A DNA stretch of 64,000 nucleotides from Armatimonadota bacterium (lineage in GTDB: Bacteria > Armatimonadota > Fimbriimonadia > Fimbriimonadales > Fimbriimonadaceae), in contig JAFDWR010000001.1 in assembly GCA_018268355.1 (NCBI GenBank), positions 831,858-895,857 of the forward strand, written 5' to 3'. Position 1 is the stretch's first letter. The number at the start of each line of letters is the position of its first letter. Shown here one piece after another: positions 8,863 through 17,189 of the stretch. The notes under the pieces are model-generated. The model was not told the DNA's origin, did no database searches, and worked only from the letters and a program-made list of their open reading frames with translations. The position numbers and the translations under genes were made by a program.

Positions 8863-9929
8863 ACGCCGGCGAGGATTCGCGCTCGGGCACGCCTTGCGTG
8901 CTCAATCTGCTCTTCGTTGACCGCTCGTTCGAACGACCGATAGCCCGCGAGTTTGAACCCGTGCTTTCGTGCCAGCGCCTCGATCTCGTCGACCTGCTCG
9001 ACCGACACATCCTTGCCCAACGTGAAGTTCTCGACCTTGTTTTCGAGCGCGAGGATCATCGTCTCGCTCATGCAGGCATAGGCGGTCTTCGGCGGGAAGC
9101 CAAAGTTGAAATTGAAGTTCACGTTCCCGGGAACGGCGACCACGCCTCCCTCGATGACGAGCACGTCGTGGCGCTCCTTCGAAACGGCAACGCTGACATC
9201 GCGGGGCCGGGCAACGTCGCAGACGACCGCGCCAGGCTTGAGGTGTTCGGGGTGGATCAGCTCCTTCCCTGCCGAGCTGACGGTGACAATCGCGTCCGCT
9301 TCGCGGATGGCGTTCACGTCGGTGGTGGCGACTGCGCCGCGAATGTCATCGGCGACGAGTTGGGTTCGCTCTTGGACGCGGCCCACGAGCACGGTTCGGC
9401 CAAACGTGCGCGAAAGGACCTTGGCGCAAGTCTTTCCGATAGAGCCCGTCGCACCGACCACCGCGAGAGTCGAATTCGGCATGTCGACGTCCAGTTTTTG
9501 GCAGGCATCGAGCGTCGCCTCGATTGCGGTAGCGACCGTGTAGCTATTGCCGGTGGTGACCGCCTTGATCTTGGTGTGAGCAGCAACCGTGACGCCGCCA
9601 TCACCCACCACGCTCGTAAAGGCCCCCAGGCCGATAATGTCTGCACCGAGGTCGGCGGCGATGTCGCCACATTGGGCGATCTTCTGGACCACGACATCAA
9701 TCGGCACCGACTCCGTCATCATGTGCGGCGTCATCGGCAGCCCGATGAACCACCCTTGGGTCTTCGCGCCCGTGATCGACTCGATGCCGGTGATCTCGCT
9801 GACCAGACCCGGTTCCTTCATGAGCATGATCTTTTCGATCATGCCGTCGGGCAGCCACTTCATCCACGGGTATTTCCGAGCGGCATCCTTGGCGTGGATG
9901 GGGTGGACGATGAAGGCGAAACGAGTCAT
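8859..9929 (-). CDS. long-chain acyl-[ACP] reductase-like NAD(P)-dependent oxidoreductase
   Basis: A 356-residue Rossmann protein resembling cyanobacterial acyl-ACP reductase (AAR), which makes fatty aldehydes. Visible signs are GLGAFTSVVGD (about 100-110, the AAR GGFSSI region), TTGNSYTVATAI (125-136, TTGNTHTA in AAR), the NADPH motif GATGSIG (159-165), EGGVVAVPG (260-268) and the AYACMSETMILALE helix. Cys286 in that helix falls where AAR carries its catalytic cysteine. Automatic annotation often calls these proteins shikimate dehydrogenase-like. No aldehyde-deformylating oxygenase gene is nearby. The alignment is from memory, so substrate is inference. Confidence 0.7.
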   Translation of the reverse strand: MTRFAFIVHPIHAKDAARKYPWMKWLPDGMIEKIMLMKEPGLVSEITGIESITGAKTQGWFIGLPMTPHMMTESVPIDVVVQKIAQCGDIAADLGADIIGLGAFTSVVGDGGVTVAAHTKIKAVTTGNSYTVATAIEATLDACQKLDVDMPNSTLAVVGATGSIGKTCAKVLSRTFGRTVLVGRVQERTQLVADDIRGAVATTDVNAIREADAIVTVSSAGKELIHPEHLKPGAVVCDVARPRDVSVAVSKERHDVLVIEGGVVAVPGNVNFNFNFGFPPKTAYACMSETMILALENKVENFTLGKDVSVEQVDEIEALARKHGFKLAGYRSFERAVNEEQIEHARRARARILAGV

Positions 9930-9997
9930 AGGCGGTGTTCGGTCTAGGATACTCCCATCTCCTTTGACGCTCCAAACTTGCCCGATGAAGCACCCTG

Positions 9998-10037
9998 TGA
10001 AAAAGCGAAGGGCCGGAAGCCTCGTTGCTTCCAGCCC
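9998..10037 (-). terminator. terminator behind the 51-aa mini-gene
   Basis: Hairpin GGGCCGGAAGC / GCTTCCAGCCC (10010-10037) followed on the minus strand by TTCGCTTTTTCAC. It lies 30 bp after the stop of the small gene at 10068 and before the AAR-like gene's promoter region. Confidence 0.75.
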
Positions 10038-10067
10038 TGGAAAGTGGACATTCGTGTTCCGACGGAA

Positions 10068-10223
10068 CTAGCCCGGCGGCCAAGCAGTGTGGCCGTCTTT
10101 CTCAACTCGCATGTGGAATCGACTCCGCTCAGCCGCCGTCCAAACAAGACTTAAGGCACCCGTCCCCCACGTCTCACGATCAAGTCGAGAATTCATGGAC
10201 TGACGTTGGTTGTTTTTGAGCAT
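10068..10223 (-). CDS. 51-residue hypothetical mini-protein
   Basis: A very short gene that would normally be missed. The case for it is the perfect ribosome-binding site (GAGAGGAGGTTTCG then ATG at 10223) and the rho-independent terminator 30 bp behind the stop. The product is polar and basic (MLKNNQRQSMNSRL at the start, WTAAERSRFHMRVEKDGH later), with no signal peptide, membrane segment or recognisable motif. Function unknown; a small regulatory or stress protein is one option. It lies alone between two minus-strand genes with its own leader. Confidence 0.6.
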   Translation of the reverse strand: MLKNNQRQSMNSRLDRETWGTGALSLVWTAAERSRFHMRVEKDGHTAWPPG

Positions 10224-10324
10224 CGAAACCTCCTCTCGTGCGGATATCCCGCAACAAGGGAATTCCCTTTTGCTCAATCGATTTCACCTTGAATTGCTAC
10301 CGGGTTGAACCTGTTCCCGCAACC

Positions 10325-11296
10325 TTACTTGAGTCGGACGCTGTCGATCCAGAGCTTGGCGGTGCTGCGTGCAGTCTCGTCGGTGTGACGATTCAGCATC
10401 CGGCAACTCCACGCCGTCGAACCCTTGATCGCCACCGCAAGGGTGACTCGGCCCACTCCCGCGACCTCGAGGTCCACCGCTCGACCGGGCATTCCGTCGA
10501 ACGTGCGACTGTAGGCGTTGCGGATCATGTCGGGCCGAATCCCGGGCGAGATCGAGGCGAGGTCCGAGAACGCATCCTTGAGCAGAGTGTCGGTCGAGAC
10601 CTTGCTCGAATCCTTCAGCTTCATCGTCATCGCGCGGACATCGAACGACTTGTCGGCAAAGACGGCCACGTCGCACTCGCTCGCATAGTCCGGCGTTCGT
10701 CCGCCCTCAATCCAAGGCGTGTGCGGCATCCGAATGCCGATCTGCATGCGGTTCGACGACCAAGCCTGCCAGAGCCGACCATCCGCGCCGAACTCCTGGA
10801 TTCCAAAGCTGTTGCCACCCTGGGTCACGCGCAGTGACTGGAAGGCGCGGCTCAGCCACTCCATGGCGTCGGCATTGCGTCGGTCTCCGCGAAGGTCGAT
10901 CTCCCAGAGTTCGCCGCCCGCTTGGATCACGCCGTAATCCACGACCTTCTCCGCGCCATCGGTCATCAGGAGGTTGTAACGGAGCATTCGCGAAGGCTGA
11001 TTGGCGAGGCTGAATCGAAGGGTCGAGCCACCCTTGAACGAGCGAACGTCGCTTCCACCGCGAAGGGCTTTGCCGATGTCGGTGACGTAAAGGTCGAGGT
11101 TCTTATCGGTCAGCGTGCGGCGAACCCGCTTGAGCTTTAGGGTCAGGCCTTCTCCGCTGCCCGAGTAGCCCGCCTTGGCGTCGCCTTGAACCTCGAACGG
11201 GAGGTCGAGGCTGAGAATTCCGCCAAAGGAAGCCCGAATCGGCTCATCCGTGTGCCGTGCCAGTGCCAAGAGGCACATCGTCGAAACGAGTGACAT
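10325..11296 (-). CDS. hypothetical protein, probably exported
   Basis: A 323-residue protein I do not recognise. The short N-terminus MSLVSTMCLLALARH is weakly signal-like. The body looks like two similar alpha/beta halves: the first ends AMEWLSRAFQSLRV (about 145-158) and the second ends ARSTAKLWIDSVRLK at the C-terminus, suggesting an internal duplication of a PsbP/DUF1795-like fold. This is only pattern resemblance. It is monocistronic on the minus strand, downstream of the CvfB-like gene by 48 bp. Confidence 0.5.
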   Translation of the reverse strand: MSLVSTMCLLALARHTDEPIRASFGGILSLDLPFEVQGDAKAGYSGSGEGLTLKLKRVRRTLTDKNLDLYVTDIGKALRGGSDVRSFKGGSTLRFSLANQPSRMLRYNLLMTDGAEKVVDYGVIQAGGELWEIDLRGDRRNADAMEWLSRAFQSLRVTQGGNSFGIQEFGADGRLWQAWSSNRMQIGIRMPHTPWIEGGRTPDYASECDVAVFADKSFDVRAMTMKLKDSSKVSTDTLLKDAFSDLASISPGIRPDMIRNAYSRTFDGMPGRAVDLEVAGVGRVTLAVAIKGSTAWSCRMLNRHTDETARSTAKLWIDSVRLK

Positions 11297-11344
11297 ACCG
11301 GTATTGAACCCTCAAAACGCAAAAGCGTTACGCCGACGTGGGTG

Positions 11345-12163
11345 CTACTTTTGCTGGTTCACCGCGCGGAGGCCATAGGGTTCGATCGCGATTTTGCCCT
11401 CTTTCAGCAGCATCCCGACCCCTCGTTTGAACATCGCCTTGCTAAATCCAGTCCGCCGCTGGATCTCGGCCGGGTCGGACTTGTCGTGGAGGTCGAGGAA
11501 GCCGTCCTTTAGGCTGAGTAGCTCGAGAATCTTGTCCCGCGCGCCGAGGTCGCCCATCCGTCCGACCGGATTGGCGATGAGCTGGAGTTCGGGGTCCGTG
11601 GCCCGGACATAGGCCACCTTTTTTTCGCCGAGCTCGCCGTAGATTCCGGGGACAAAACCATACGCCTTCCCTTCCACGACCACCTGCCAGCCCGCCGAGC
11701 GCTCCTCCGCGAGTTGCACCTCGACCTTGTCGCCGATCTCGAGCCCTTCGATCTCGCCGAGGTGGCGCTTCAGTCGCATCGACGCGGCAGGGCGGCGGGT
11801 CACGGGGTCCAGGTAGACCGCGACGAACACCGTCATGCCTTCCACGATTTCACTTCGCCACTCACGGTGGGGCAGGAGGAGGTCGCGTTCGAGGCCCCAG
11901 TCGAGAAACGCACCGGGAGCGGCCACACTCACCACCTTCAAAGCGGCAAAATCGCCAATCTGGGCAATCGGGCGGCGCGTGGTGGCAATCGGGCGGTCTT
12001 CCGAGTCGAGATAGACGAAAACGTCGAGGCTCTCGCCGACATCCCACTTCGGATTCACCTCTTTGATCGGCAAAAGCACGTCCTCGGTGTCCGAGGTGAG
12101 ATACAGGCCGTGGGACGCCTTTCGAATGACCACGAGGTGCTGGACACGGCCGATTTGCAACAT
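11345..12163 (-). CDS. CvfB-like S1 RNA-binding protein
   Basis: A 272-residue cytosolic protein of the CvfB/YitL family. The family layout is present: successive S1-like OB-fold segments (each with a D/P-x-x-RP or GYLDSEDRPIATTR type strand, near residues 50-65 and again around MTVFVAVYLDPVTRRPAASMRL), a third barrel (KAYGFVPG), then a C-terminal winged helix (DPAEIQRRTGFSKAMFKRGVGMLLKEGKI). CvfB proteins bind RNA and affect virulence-gene or ribosome functions in Firmicutes. I picked the ATG at 12163 (MLQIGRV) because upstream in-frame residues do not fit the S1 start. Confidence 0.85.
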   Translation of the reverse strand: MLQIGRVQHLVVIRKASHGLYLTSDTEDVLLPIKEVNPKWDVGESLDVFVYLDSEDRPIATTRRPIAQIGDFAALKVVSVAAPGAFLDWGLERDLLLPHREWRSEIVEGMTVFVAVYLDPVTRRPAASMRLKRHLGEIEGLEIGDKVEVQLAEERSAGWQVVVEGKAYGFVPGIYGELGEKKVAYVRATDPELQLIANPVGRMGDLGARDKILELLSLKDGFLDLHDKSDPAEIQRRTGFSKAMFKRGVGMLLKEGKIAIEPYGLRAVNQQK

Positions 12164-12214
12164 GACTTGCCGTAAGTATGAAACCTTTGGCCCCTTGGCG
12201 CGTTCAGAAGGCAT

Positions 12215-12484
12215 ATGGTTGCTGCTTCCATCGTTGCCGCTGTTGCTGCGCTCGGCCAGACGAGCCTCACCCCGATCCGGGTGAAGGTGTATCACGCCGA
12301 CCCCTTCAAGGTGAAGGCGATGTTGGAAGGTCTCCAGGTTCCTTTCCCGGAGATTCAGGTGATGTTTGGCGGCATGATGGGCGGCGTTCAGATGCCCCAA
12401 GTCGCCGCACCCATCTTCCCGGATGGAAGATGGGTGGTCGACGTCACCGACAACGCGCTTTGGTTCTTTCCGAACAAGAAGTAG
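12215..12484 (+). CDS. small secreted protein resembling an isolated secretin N-domain strand-helix unit
   Basis: An 89-residue protein with a signal-peptide-like N-terminus (MVAASIVAAVAALGQ) and an AGAAGG ribosome site. The next segment, IRVKVYHADPFKVKAMLEGL, has the beta-alpha pattern of the N1 domains of secretins and type II/III secretion ring proteins (strand ending in a 'YHAD' turn, then a helix with LxGL). The tail is Gly/Met-rich then DGRWVVDVTDNALWFFP. It may be a minimal stand-alone ring-building-type domain; function unknown. It is transcribed divergently from the CvfB-like gene and ends 3 bp before the convergent carboxypeptidase gene. Confidence 0.5.
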   Translation: MVAASIVAAVAALGQTSLTPIRVKVYHADPFKVKAMLEGLQVPFPEIQVMFGGMMGGVQMPQVAAPIFPDGRWVVDVTDNALWFFPNKK

Positions 12485-12487
12485 CGC

Positions 12488-14872
12488 TTAGTTGCCGCTG
12501 CGCCAGATCGCGTTAAACACCGGTCGCAGGCTGGGAATCGGCTGTCCTCGGAATGCCATTTCCGGTCCGAAGAGGATGACCCTTCCCTTTCCAACCGGCA
12601 CATCCACGATCGCGGCGGTGCCCTTCAGCCTTTCTTGACCGAGGGCCCAACCCGAACGCAGGGTGCTTTCGCTCGCATAGCTCGCCACGACCATGCTGGG
12701 GTCAGAAGCGACAAAGGCGGGCGAGTTGTCGAACATCACGTCCATCTTCTCTTCACATCCTTCGGTAAGCGCCGACTTCGCGAGCGAAATCTGCATGATT
12801 GAGCCCGGAATGTAGAACTTGGTGTTCGGCAGGGTCTTGCCCGCGTCGTCCACGAGCGCGCTCTTTACGGGAAGATCGAAGACCTTGATCGCGTTGAGGC
12901 TGCTCGAACCGATGCAGACGATGTGACCGCCTTCGGTGACGAACGCGCGCAGCGCGGCGAGGGCCTTTTCATCCATTCCGCCCATCCGCTTCTTGTACTT
13001 TTCGTCGATCGTGGGGTCGTTCATCAGGGTCGCCATGTTGCGACCGCCCGCTGACGGTGCGCCGGGAAGTCCGCCGTCTGGGAAGATGATGCAGTCGTAC
13101 TTCGACCGCAGTCCGCCCTCACCGAACGTGGGCGGAAAGACCACGTCGAACTTGAACTTGTACTGCTCGAGGATCCAACGCGTCCAGCCCGACTCCATCG
13201 AGCCGCCATAGGTGTCCCAAAGCGCGACGCGAGTCGCCTTCGTGTTCACCATCTTGTCCCGGTCCGCGAACGCGGAAAGCGGCTTGTCCAGGTTCAACGG
13301 GGCGAGCGCAAGCCGTGGCGTGTCGAGCAGTCGCTTGAACTTGATCCCCATCTGGAAGGCCAGCGTGTAGCCCGCGCTGTCGTAGGGCGGGATGGGAGGG
13401 CCACCCGGATACTGGAGGTCGTTCGGGTGGTCTTGCGGCTCAAACATGTCGAGCACGTGGGGCCGGAAGGCCTGGTCGCAGCGAATCACCACCGAACCCG
13501 CGGGAATGTCGCCCGACGCGGCCGAAGTGACTTCAATTTCGACGCCGTTTGAGGCCATCCGCTCGCAGAACTTGGTCACCGCCGCGCGGTCGTTGCCCTG
13601 GGGCGGGATGACGTACGCCTTGGCATCACGAAGGTCGGGACGGGTCAGCGCCTCTTGGGCGAACTTGGCGATTCGGCTCGGATAGCCGGTCCAAGAGTCG
13701 CGGCGGCCGAGCTCGATCTGGTTCCGAGCGGCGCGGTAGTTGTTCGTGAGCAATCGCTCGCGGTAGCGCGAGGCGTAGTCGAGAATCGCATAGTTGGCCG
13801 AAATCTCGTATTGCAGCGAATCGCGCAGGTGCCAAACCTTGCCCGCTTCCACCGGGAACGGCACGTCGGTCGAGGGAACCTGGAACCGAGGGACAAACGG
13901 CAGCGGCCCTGGGTTCGGACTGCCCCACGTCTCGGTGAGGATGCCGATCATGTTGTGGAAGTAGGCGGTCGTCCGCAGTCCGCCATTCCACCACGTCGAG
14001 TAGAGCGTTGAGCCGCGCATCGCGGTTCCCTTCTTCCCTTCGGAGATAAGCCGCTGGTGGATGTGGGTGCCGACGAGGTCGGTCCCGATCTCGGTGATCG
14101 GGTCCATGTGATAGTTGAACGGGTTTCGGAACGGCGGGACGAACATGATCGTCCCCGCGGGAGCCGATTGGTGGTGGTTGTAGACGATCTGTGGGTACCA
14201 GGTCTGATACATCACCCGGTTCATGTTCTTCGTCTCCGCCATGTTTGCGGCATAGAAGTCGCGGTTGTTGTCGTGGCCGCAATACTTCTGATACAGCTCG
14301 GGCAATCCGGCGAGGCTGCGCTCCTTCGGCTCGGGTCGCCGCATGTACCAGTTCGCGACGAGGTCCATGCCGTCCGGGTTGGCGTGGACGAGCAGGATGA
14401 CGGTGTCCTTCAGAATTCGCTTCGCCTCGTCATCTTGCCGCGAACAGAGCGAATAGGCCATCTCGATCAGGTGCTGGGCGACGAGGGTTTCGTTGGCGTG
14501 GAGCCCGCCGTCGATCCAAACCACGCTCTTGGCGTTCTTGATCGTGGCGAGGGCGTCGTCGTCCGATTTGAAGCCGCCCGCCCGGGCAATGCGCTCGTTG
14601 TCCTTGCGAATCTTGTCGAGGTTGCGCAGGTTGCTCGGGTCGCTGATGATCGCCATGACCTGGGGGCGGCCCCACTCGGTCTGCCCGATCGTGGTGATCT
14701 TGATCCGGTCGCTGTTCTTGGCGAGGGCGGCGAGGTAGTCCCGATACTGGCTGTAGTTGGCGAGGAAGTAGTCCTCACACACGTCGTGGCCCAAGAACTC
14801 CTTGGGGGTCGGGACCTGACCCGCGAGGCTGAGGACCGGCGCGAGGACAGCGAGCAGTGCGAGATGACGCAT
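12488..14872 (-). CDS. secreted M14 zinc carboxypeptidase with C-terminal amidotransferase-like domain
   Basis: A 794-residue exported protein. A signal peptide (MRHLALLAVLAPVLSLAG) is followed by an M14 peptidase domain with the zinc motif GGLHANETL (H and E ligands), the later YNHHQS histidine and the catalytic glutamate context GILTETWG. From about residue 550 there is a second region with a class I glutamine-amidotransferase-like flavour (YDCIIFPDGGLPGA, LRAFVTEGGHIVCIGSSS), a layout frequent in large secreted M14 proteins of environmental bacteria. It probably trims peptides outside the cytoplasm. The ATG at 14872 is preferred for its signal peptide and preceding GGAG. Confidence 0.85.
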   Translation of the reverse strand: MRHLALLAVLAPVLSLAGQVPTPKEFLGHDVCEDYFLANYSQYRDYLAALAKNSDRIKITTIGQTEWGRPQVMAIISDPSNLRNLDKIRKDNERIARAGGFKSDDDALATIKNAKSVVWIDGGLHANETLVAQHLIEMAYSLCSRQDDEAKRILKDTVILLVHANPDGMDLVANWYMRRPEPKERSLAGLPELYQKYCGHDNNRDFYAANMAETKNMNRVMYQTWYPQIVYNHHQSAPAGTIMFVPPFRNPFNYHMDPITEIGTDLVGTHIHQRLISEGKKGTAMRGSTLYSTWWNGGLRTTAYFHNMIGILTETWGSPNPGPLPFVPRFQVPSTDVPFPVEAGKVWHLRDSLQYEISANYAILDYASRYRERLLTNNYRAARNQIELGRRDSWTGYPSRIAKFAQEALTRPDLRDAKAYVIPPQGNDRAAVTKFCERMASNGVEIEVTSAASGDIPAGSVVIRCDQAFRPHVLDMFEPQDHPNDLQYPGGPPIPPYDSAGYTLAFQMGIKFKRLLDTPRLALAPLNLDKPLSAFADRDKMVNTKATRVALWDTYGGSMESGWTRWILEQYKFKFDVVFPPTFGEGGLRSKYDCIIFPDGGLPGAPSAGGRNMATLMNDPTIDEKYKKRMGGMDEKALAALRAFVTEGGHIVCIGSSSLNAIKVFDLPVKSALVDDAGKTLPNTKFYIPGSIMQISLAKSALTEGCEEKMDVMFDNSPAFVASDPSMVVASYASESTLRSGWALGQERLKGTAAIVDVPVGKGRVILFGPEMAFRGQPIPSLRPVFNAIWRSGN

Positions 14873-14934
14873 GCTCCGTTTTAGCCGATTTCCCTTCTGC
14901 CTGTGAGCATGGCTCCGGCAGAAATTGTCCCTGG

Positions 14935-15906
14935 TTACGCTTTCGTCGCGGAAGCGACGACGGCGAAAATGGCTCCTCCCAGATACAAGAAGAATCCGAC
15001 GCCGACCACGCTCAATCCTTGCCCGTTCCCGCTTGACATGATTCCCATCAGGATCAGGAGGCAAAACAACGCGCCAAAGATCCCGCCAAGAGCCAAGGCA
15101 ACCCGATTCCAGGAGAAGCGGCCCAGACCGCAAAGGGCGAGAAACCAAGAAATCAACGGAATGCTCCAAATGAAGATCACCCCAGATCCTCCTCGCTGGT
15201 TAGAACCGACCGCGATGAGCAACTTTAGAATGGTGAAGTAACTACCGTCGGCTTGAATCATCCCAACCGGCGACTGGATCCATGGCATGACCATCGCGAC
15301 AAACATGATTGCCACTGCAGCACCGGGTTGCCAGCGAGGAACCTGGGGCGCGGCGGCCGGGGGATAGCCGGGATAGCCATAGTTTGGGTTACTGGGATGC
15401 TGCGGAGGGCCGCTTGGCGGCATCGTGCCGTAACCCATAGGGGGATGCTGTGGCCAAGGTTGCTGTGCAGGCGGCATCGATGGGGCCGGCTGCGAAACGG
15501 GCGGAGGGCTAGCCACCGGCGCCGTAACGGGCGGCGTCGAGATCGGGGGAGCCAAGGCGACAGGTGAAGTTGGCGGCAGGTGCGATGGCGCAACTCTGGG
15601 CGGCTCTGCCGCGGTAGGGCGCCACTTCGTGAACCTCATCTTGCCTGGACCGACGATGACGTCAGCAGAACCAACAAGCGGCGCTGCGTTGACGACTCTG
15701 CTCTGGTTGACGAAAACGTCATCTCTGCCTCCAAGGTCGTGCAACGTCCAGCCATTCGCGTTCTTGGTGAGCTTTGCGTGCCTCCAAAGCGTCGAATCGG
15801 GGTTATCTCCCTCCAGGACATAGGTCGTGCCGTCCCAACCAATCAGATATTCGCTCTGAGTTAGTGGAGTCGGCTCGGAGTCGCCAATTTGAAACAGGTC
15901 GTACAT
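14935..15906 (-). CDS. FHA-like domain / proline-rich linker / four-helix membrane protein
   Basis: A 323-residue protein in three parts. Residues 1-95 look like a degenerate FHA domain (YLIGWDGTTYVLEGD, WTLHDLGGRDDVFVNQSRV, DVIVGPGKMRF); canonical FHA would read GR..S..H..NGT, so phosphothreonine binding may be lost. Residues about 105-205 form a linker very rich in Pro and Ala. The rest forms about four membrane segments. Such tethered FHA proteins act in surface assembly or signalling in related bacteria; here the job is unknown. The ATG at 15906 (MYDLFQ) begins the domain; upstream residues look unrelated. Confidence 0.6.
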   Translation of the reverse strand: MYDLFQIGDSEPTPLTQSEYLIGWDGTTYVLEGDNPDSTLWRHAKLTKNANGWTLHDLGGRDDVFVNQSRVVNAAPLVGSADVIVGPGKMRFTKWRPTAAEPPRVAPSHLPPTSPVALAPPISTPPVTAPVASPPPVSQPAPSMPPAQQPWPQHPPMGYGTMPPSGPPQHPSNPNYGYPGYPPAAAPQVPRWQPGAAVAIMFVAMVMPWIQSPVGMIQADGSYFTILKLLIAVGSNQRGGSGVIFIWSIPLISWFLALCGLGRFSWNRVALALGGIFGALFCLLILMGIMSSGNGQGLSVVGVGFFLYLGGAIFAVVASATKA

Positions 15907-15979
15907 AACACTCTCGCTGGACAAACTTATCAGTAATGCCGTAATGGAGTCAACCGACCTGCACTTGTCCCGCAACTCC

Positions 15980-16021
15980 TCGACAAAACGAAAGCGGGCC
16001 AGTGCAAAAGCACTGGCCCGC
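15980..16021 (-). terminator. terminator behind the GDP-mannose epimerase gene
   Basis: An 11-bp perfect stem (CGGGCCAGTGC / GCACTGGCCCG at 15995-16020) with an AAAA loop, followed on the minus strand by TTTCGTTTTG. Confidence 0.85.
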
Positions 16022-16047
16022 CCGAATTTGCGGCTAAAAAGAAGCCC

Positions 16048-17046
16048 TTACAGTATCGCAGCGGCGATTGGCTTACCCGACGTCATCTGGTCATAGATCC
16101 AGTGGTAGGTCAGCTCCATGCCCTCGCGGAGGCGAACGCTCGGCTCCCAGCCCAGGTACTCCTGGATCAGGGTGTTGTCGCTGTTTCGACCGTTCACGCC
16201 CTTCGGCGCGTTGAGGTTGTACGAGCGGTTGAGCTTGATGCCCGCGATATCCTCGACGATGTCGACAAGGCCGTTGATCGTCACGAGCTCGCTCGAACCC
16301 AGGTTGATCGGCTCAAGGATGTCGCTGTTGAGGATGTCCTGGGTGCCCTTCACGCAGTCCGTGATGTACATGAAGCTGCGGGTCTGGTGGCCGTCGCCCC
16401 AAATCTCGATGTTGTGGTTGCCGGTCATCTTCGCCTGAATGACCTTGCGGCACATGGCGGCAGGAGCCTTCTCTCGACCACCGTCATAGGTTCCAAACGG
16501 GCCGTAGACGTTGTGATAGCGGGCGACGCGGCAGGTCGTGCCGTAATCCTCGCGGAAGTGGCGGCACATTCGCTCGGTGAATAGCTTTTCCCAACCGTAG
16601 CCGTCTTCGGGAAGCGCCGGATAAGCATCCTCTTCCTTCAGCGCGACGACGTCCTCGTTGACCTGCTTCTCACCGTTGTAAACGCAGGCGCTCGAGCTAT
16701 AGAAGAATCGGTCGACCCCAGCATCCTTCGCGGCGAGGAGAACGTGGGTGCTGGTGAGCACGCTCAGCATGCAAAGCGCCTTGTTGTTCTCGATGAAGCC
16801 CATGCCGCCCATGTCGGCGGCCAGGTTATAAACCACGTCCATGCCCTCGACGACCTTGCGGCAGTTGGCAAGGTCCTTCAGGTCGCAATTCGGGACGTTC
16901 TCCGCCTCGGGGTGAACTTGATACCAAAGGTCGGCCGGCTTGATGTCGGCCACGCGGACCTTGTGGCCCTGGGCGATGAGGTCCTTGGCAAGATGACCGC
17001 CAATAAAGCCGCCGCCGCCGGTGACAAGAATATGCTTGCTGCTCAT
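16048..17046 (-). CDS. GDP-mannose 3,5-epimerase (plant GME type)
   Basis: A 332-residue extended SDR. In plants GME turns GDP-D-mannose into GDP-L-galactose/GDP-L-gulose. The match runs throughout: the Rossmann motif TGGGGFIGGH (9-18), LAADMGGMGFI (75-85), SSSACVY (117-123), YGWEK (150-154) and YGPFGTYDGGREKAPAA (181-197), then IWGDGHQTRSF and NGRNSDN. Residues placed as in plant GME are Cys121, Tyr150, Lys154 and Lys193, the catalytic set. AGGAAC precedes the ATG. It is a single gene with its own terminator. The GDP-mannose source may be the gene whose tail opens the window. Confidence 0.9.
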   Translation of the reverse strand: MSSKHILVTGGGGFIGGHLAKDLIAQGHKVRVADIKPADLWYQVHPEAENVPNCDLKDLANCRKVVEGMDVVYNLAADMGGMGFIENNKALCMLSVLTSTHVLLAAKDAGVDRFFYSSSACVYNGEKQVNEDVVALKEEDAYPALPEDGYGWEKLFTERMCRHFREDYGTTCRVARYHNVYGPFGTYDGGREKAPAAMCRKVIQAKMTGNHNIEIWGDGHQTRSFMYITDCVKGTQDILNSDILEPINLGSSELVTINGLVDIVEDIAGIKLNRSYNLNAPKGVNGRNSDNTLIQEYLGWEPSVRLREGMELTYHWIYDQMTSGKPIAAAIL

Positions 17047-17189
17047 AAATCGTTCCTGGTAGCACCATTGTCGGCAAAATCTGTGCCAGCGCTCACACGC
17101 GCCAATGGGCTTTCACTTCTGACAGACAGTTTATCCGAGGCGTTCCCGCATTCCACTTGCTTAACCTAATCTTGCGGTAGCCTTCAGCC

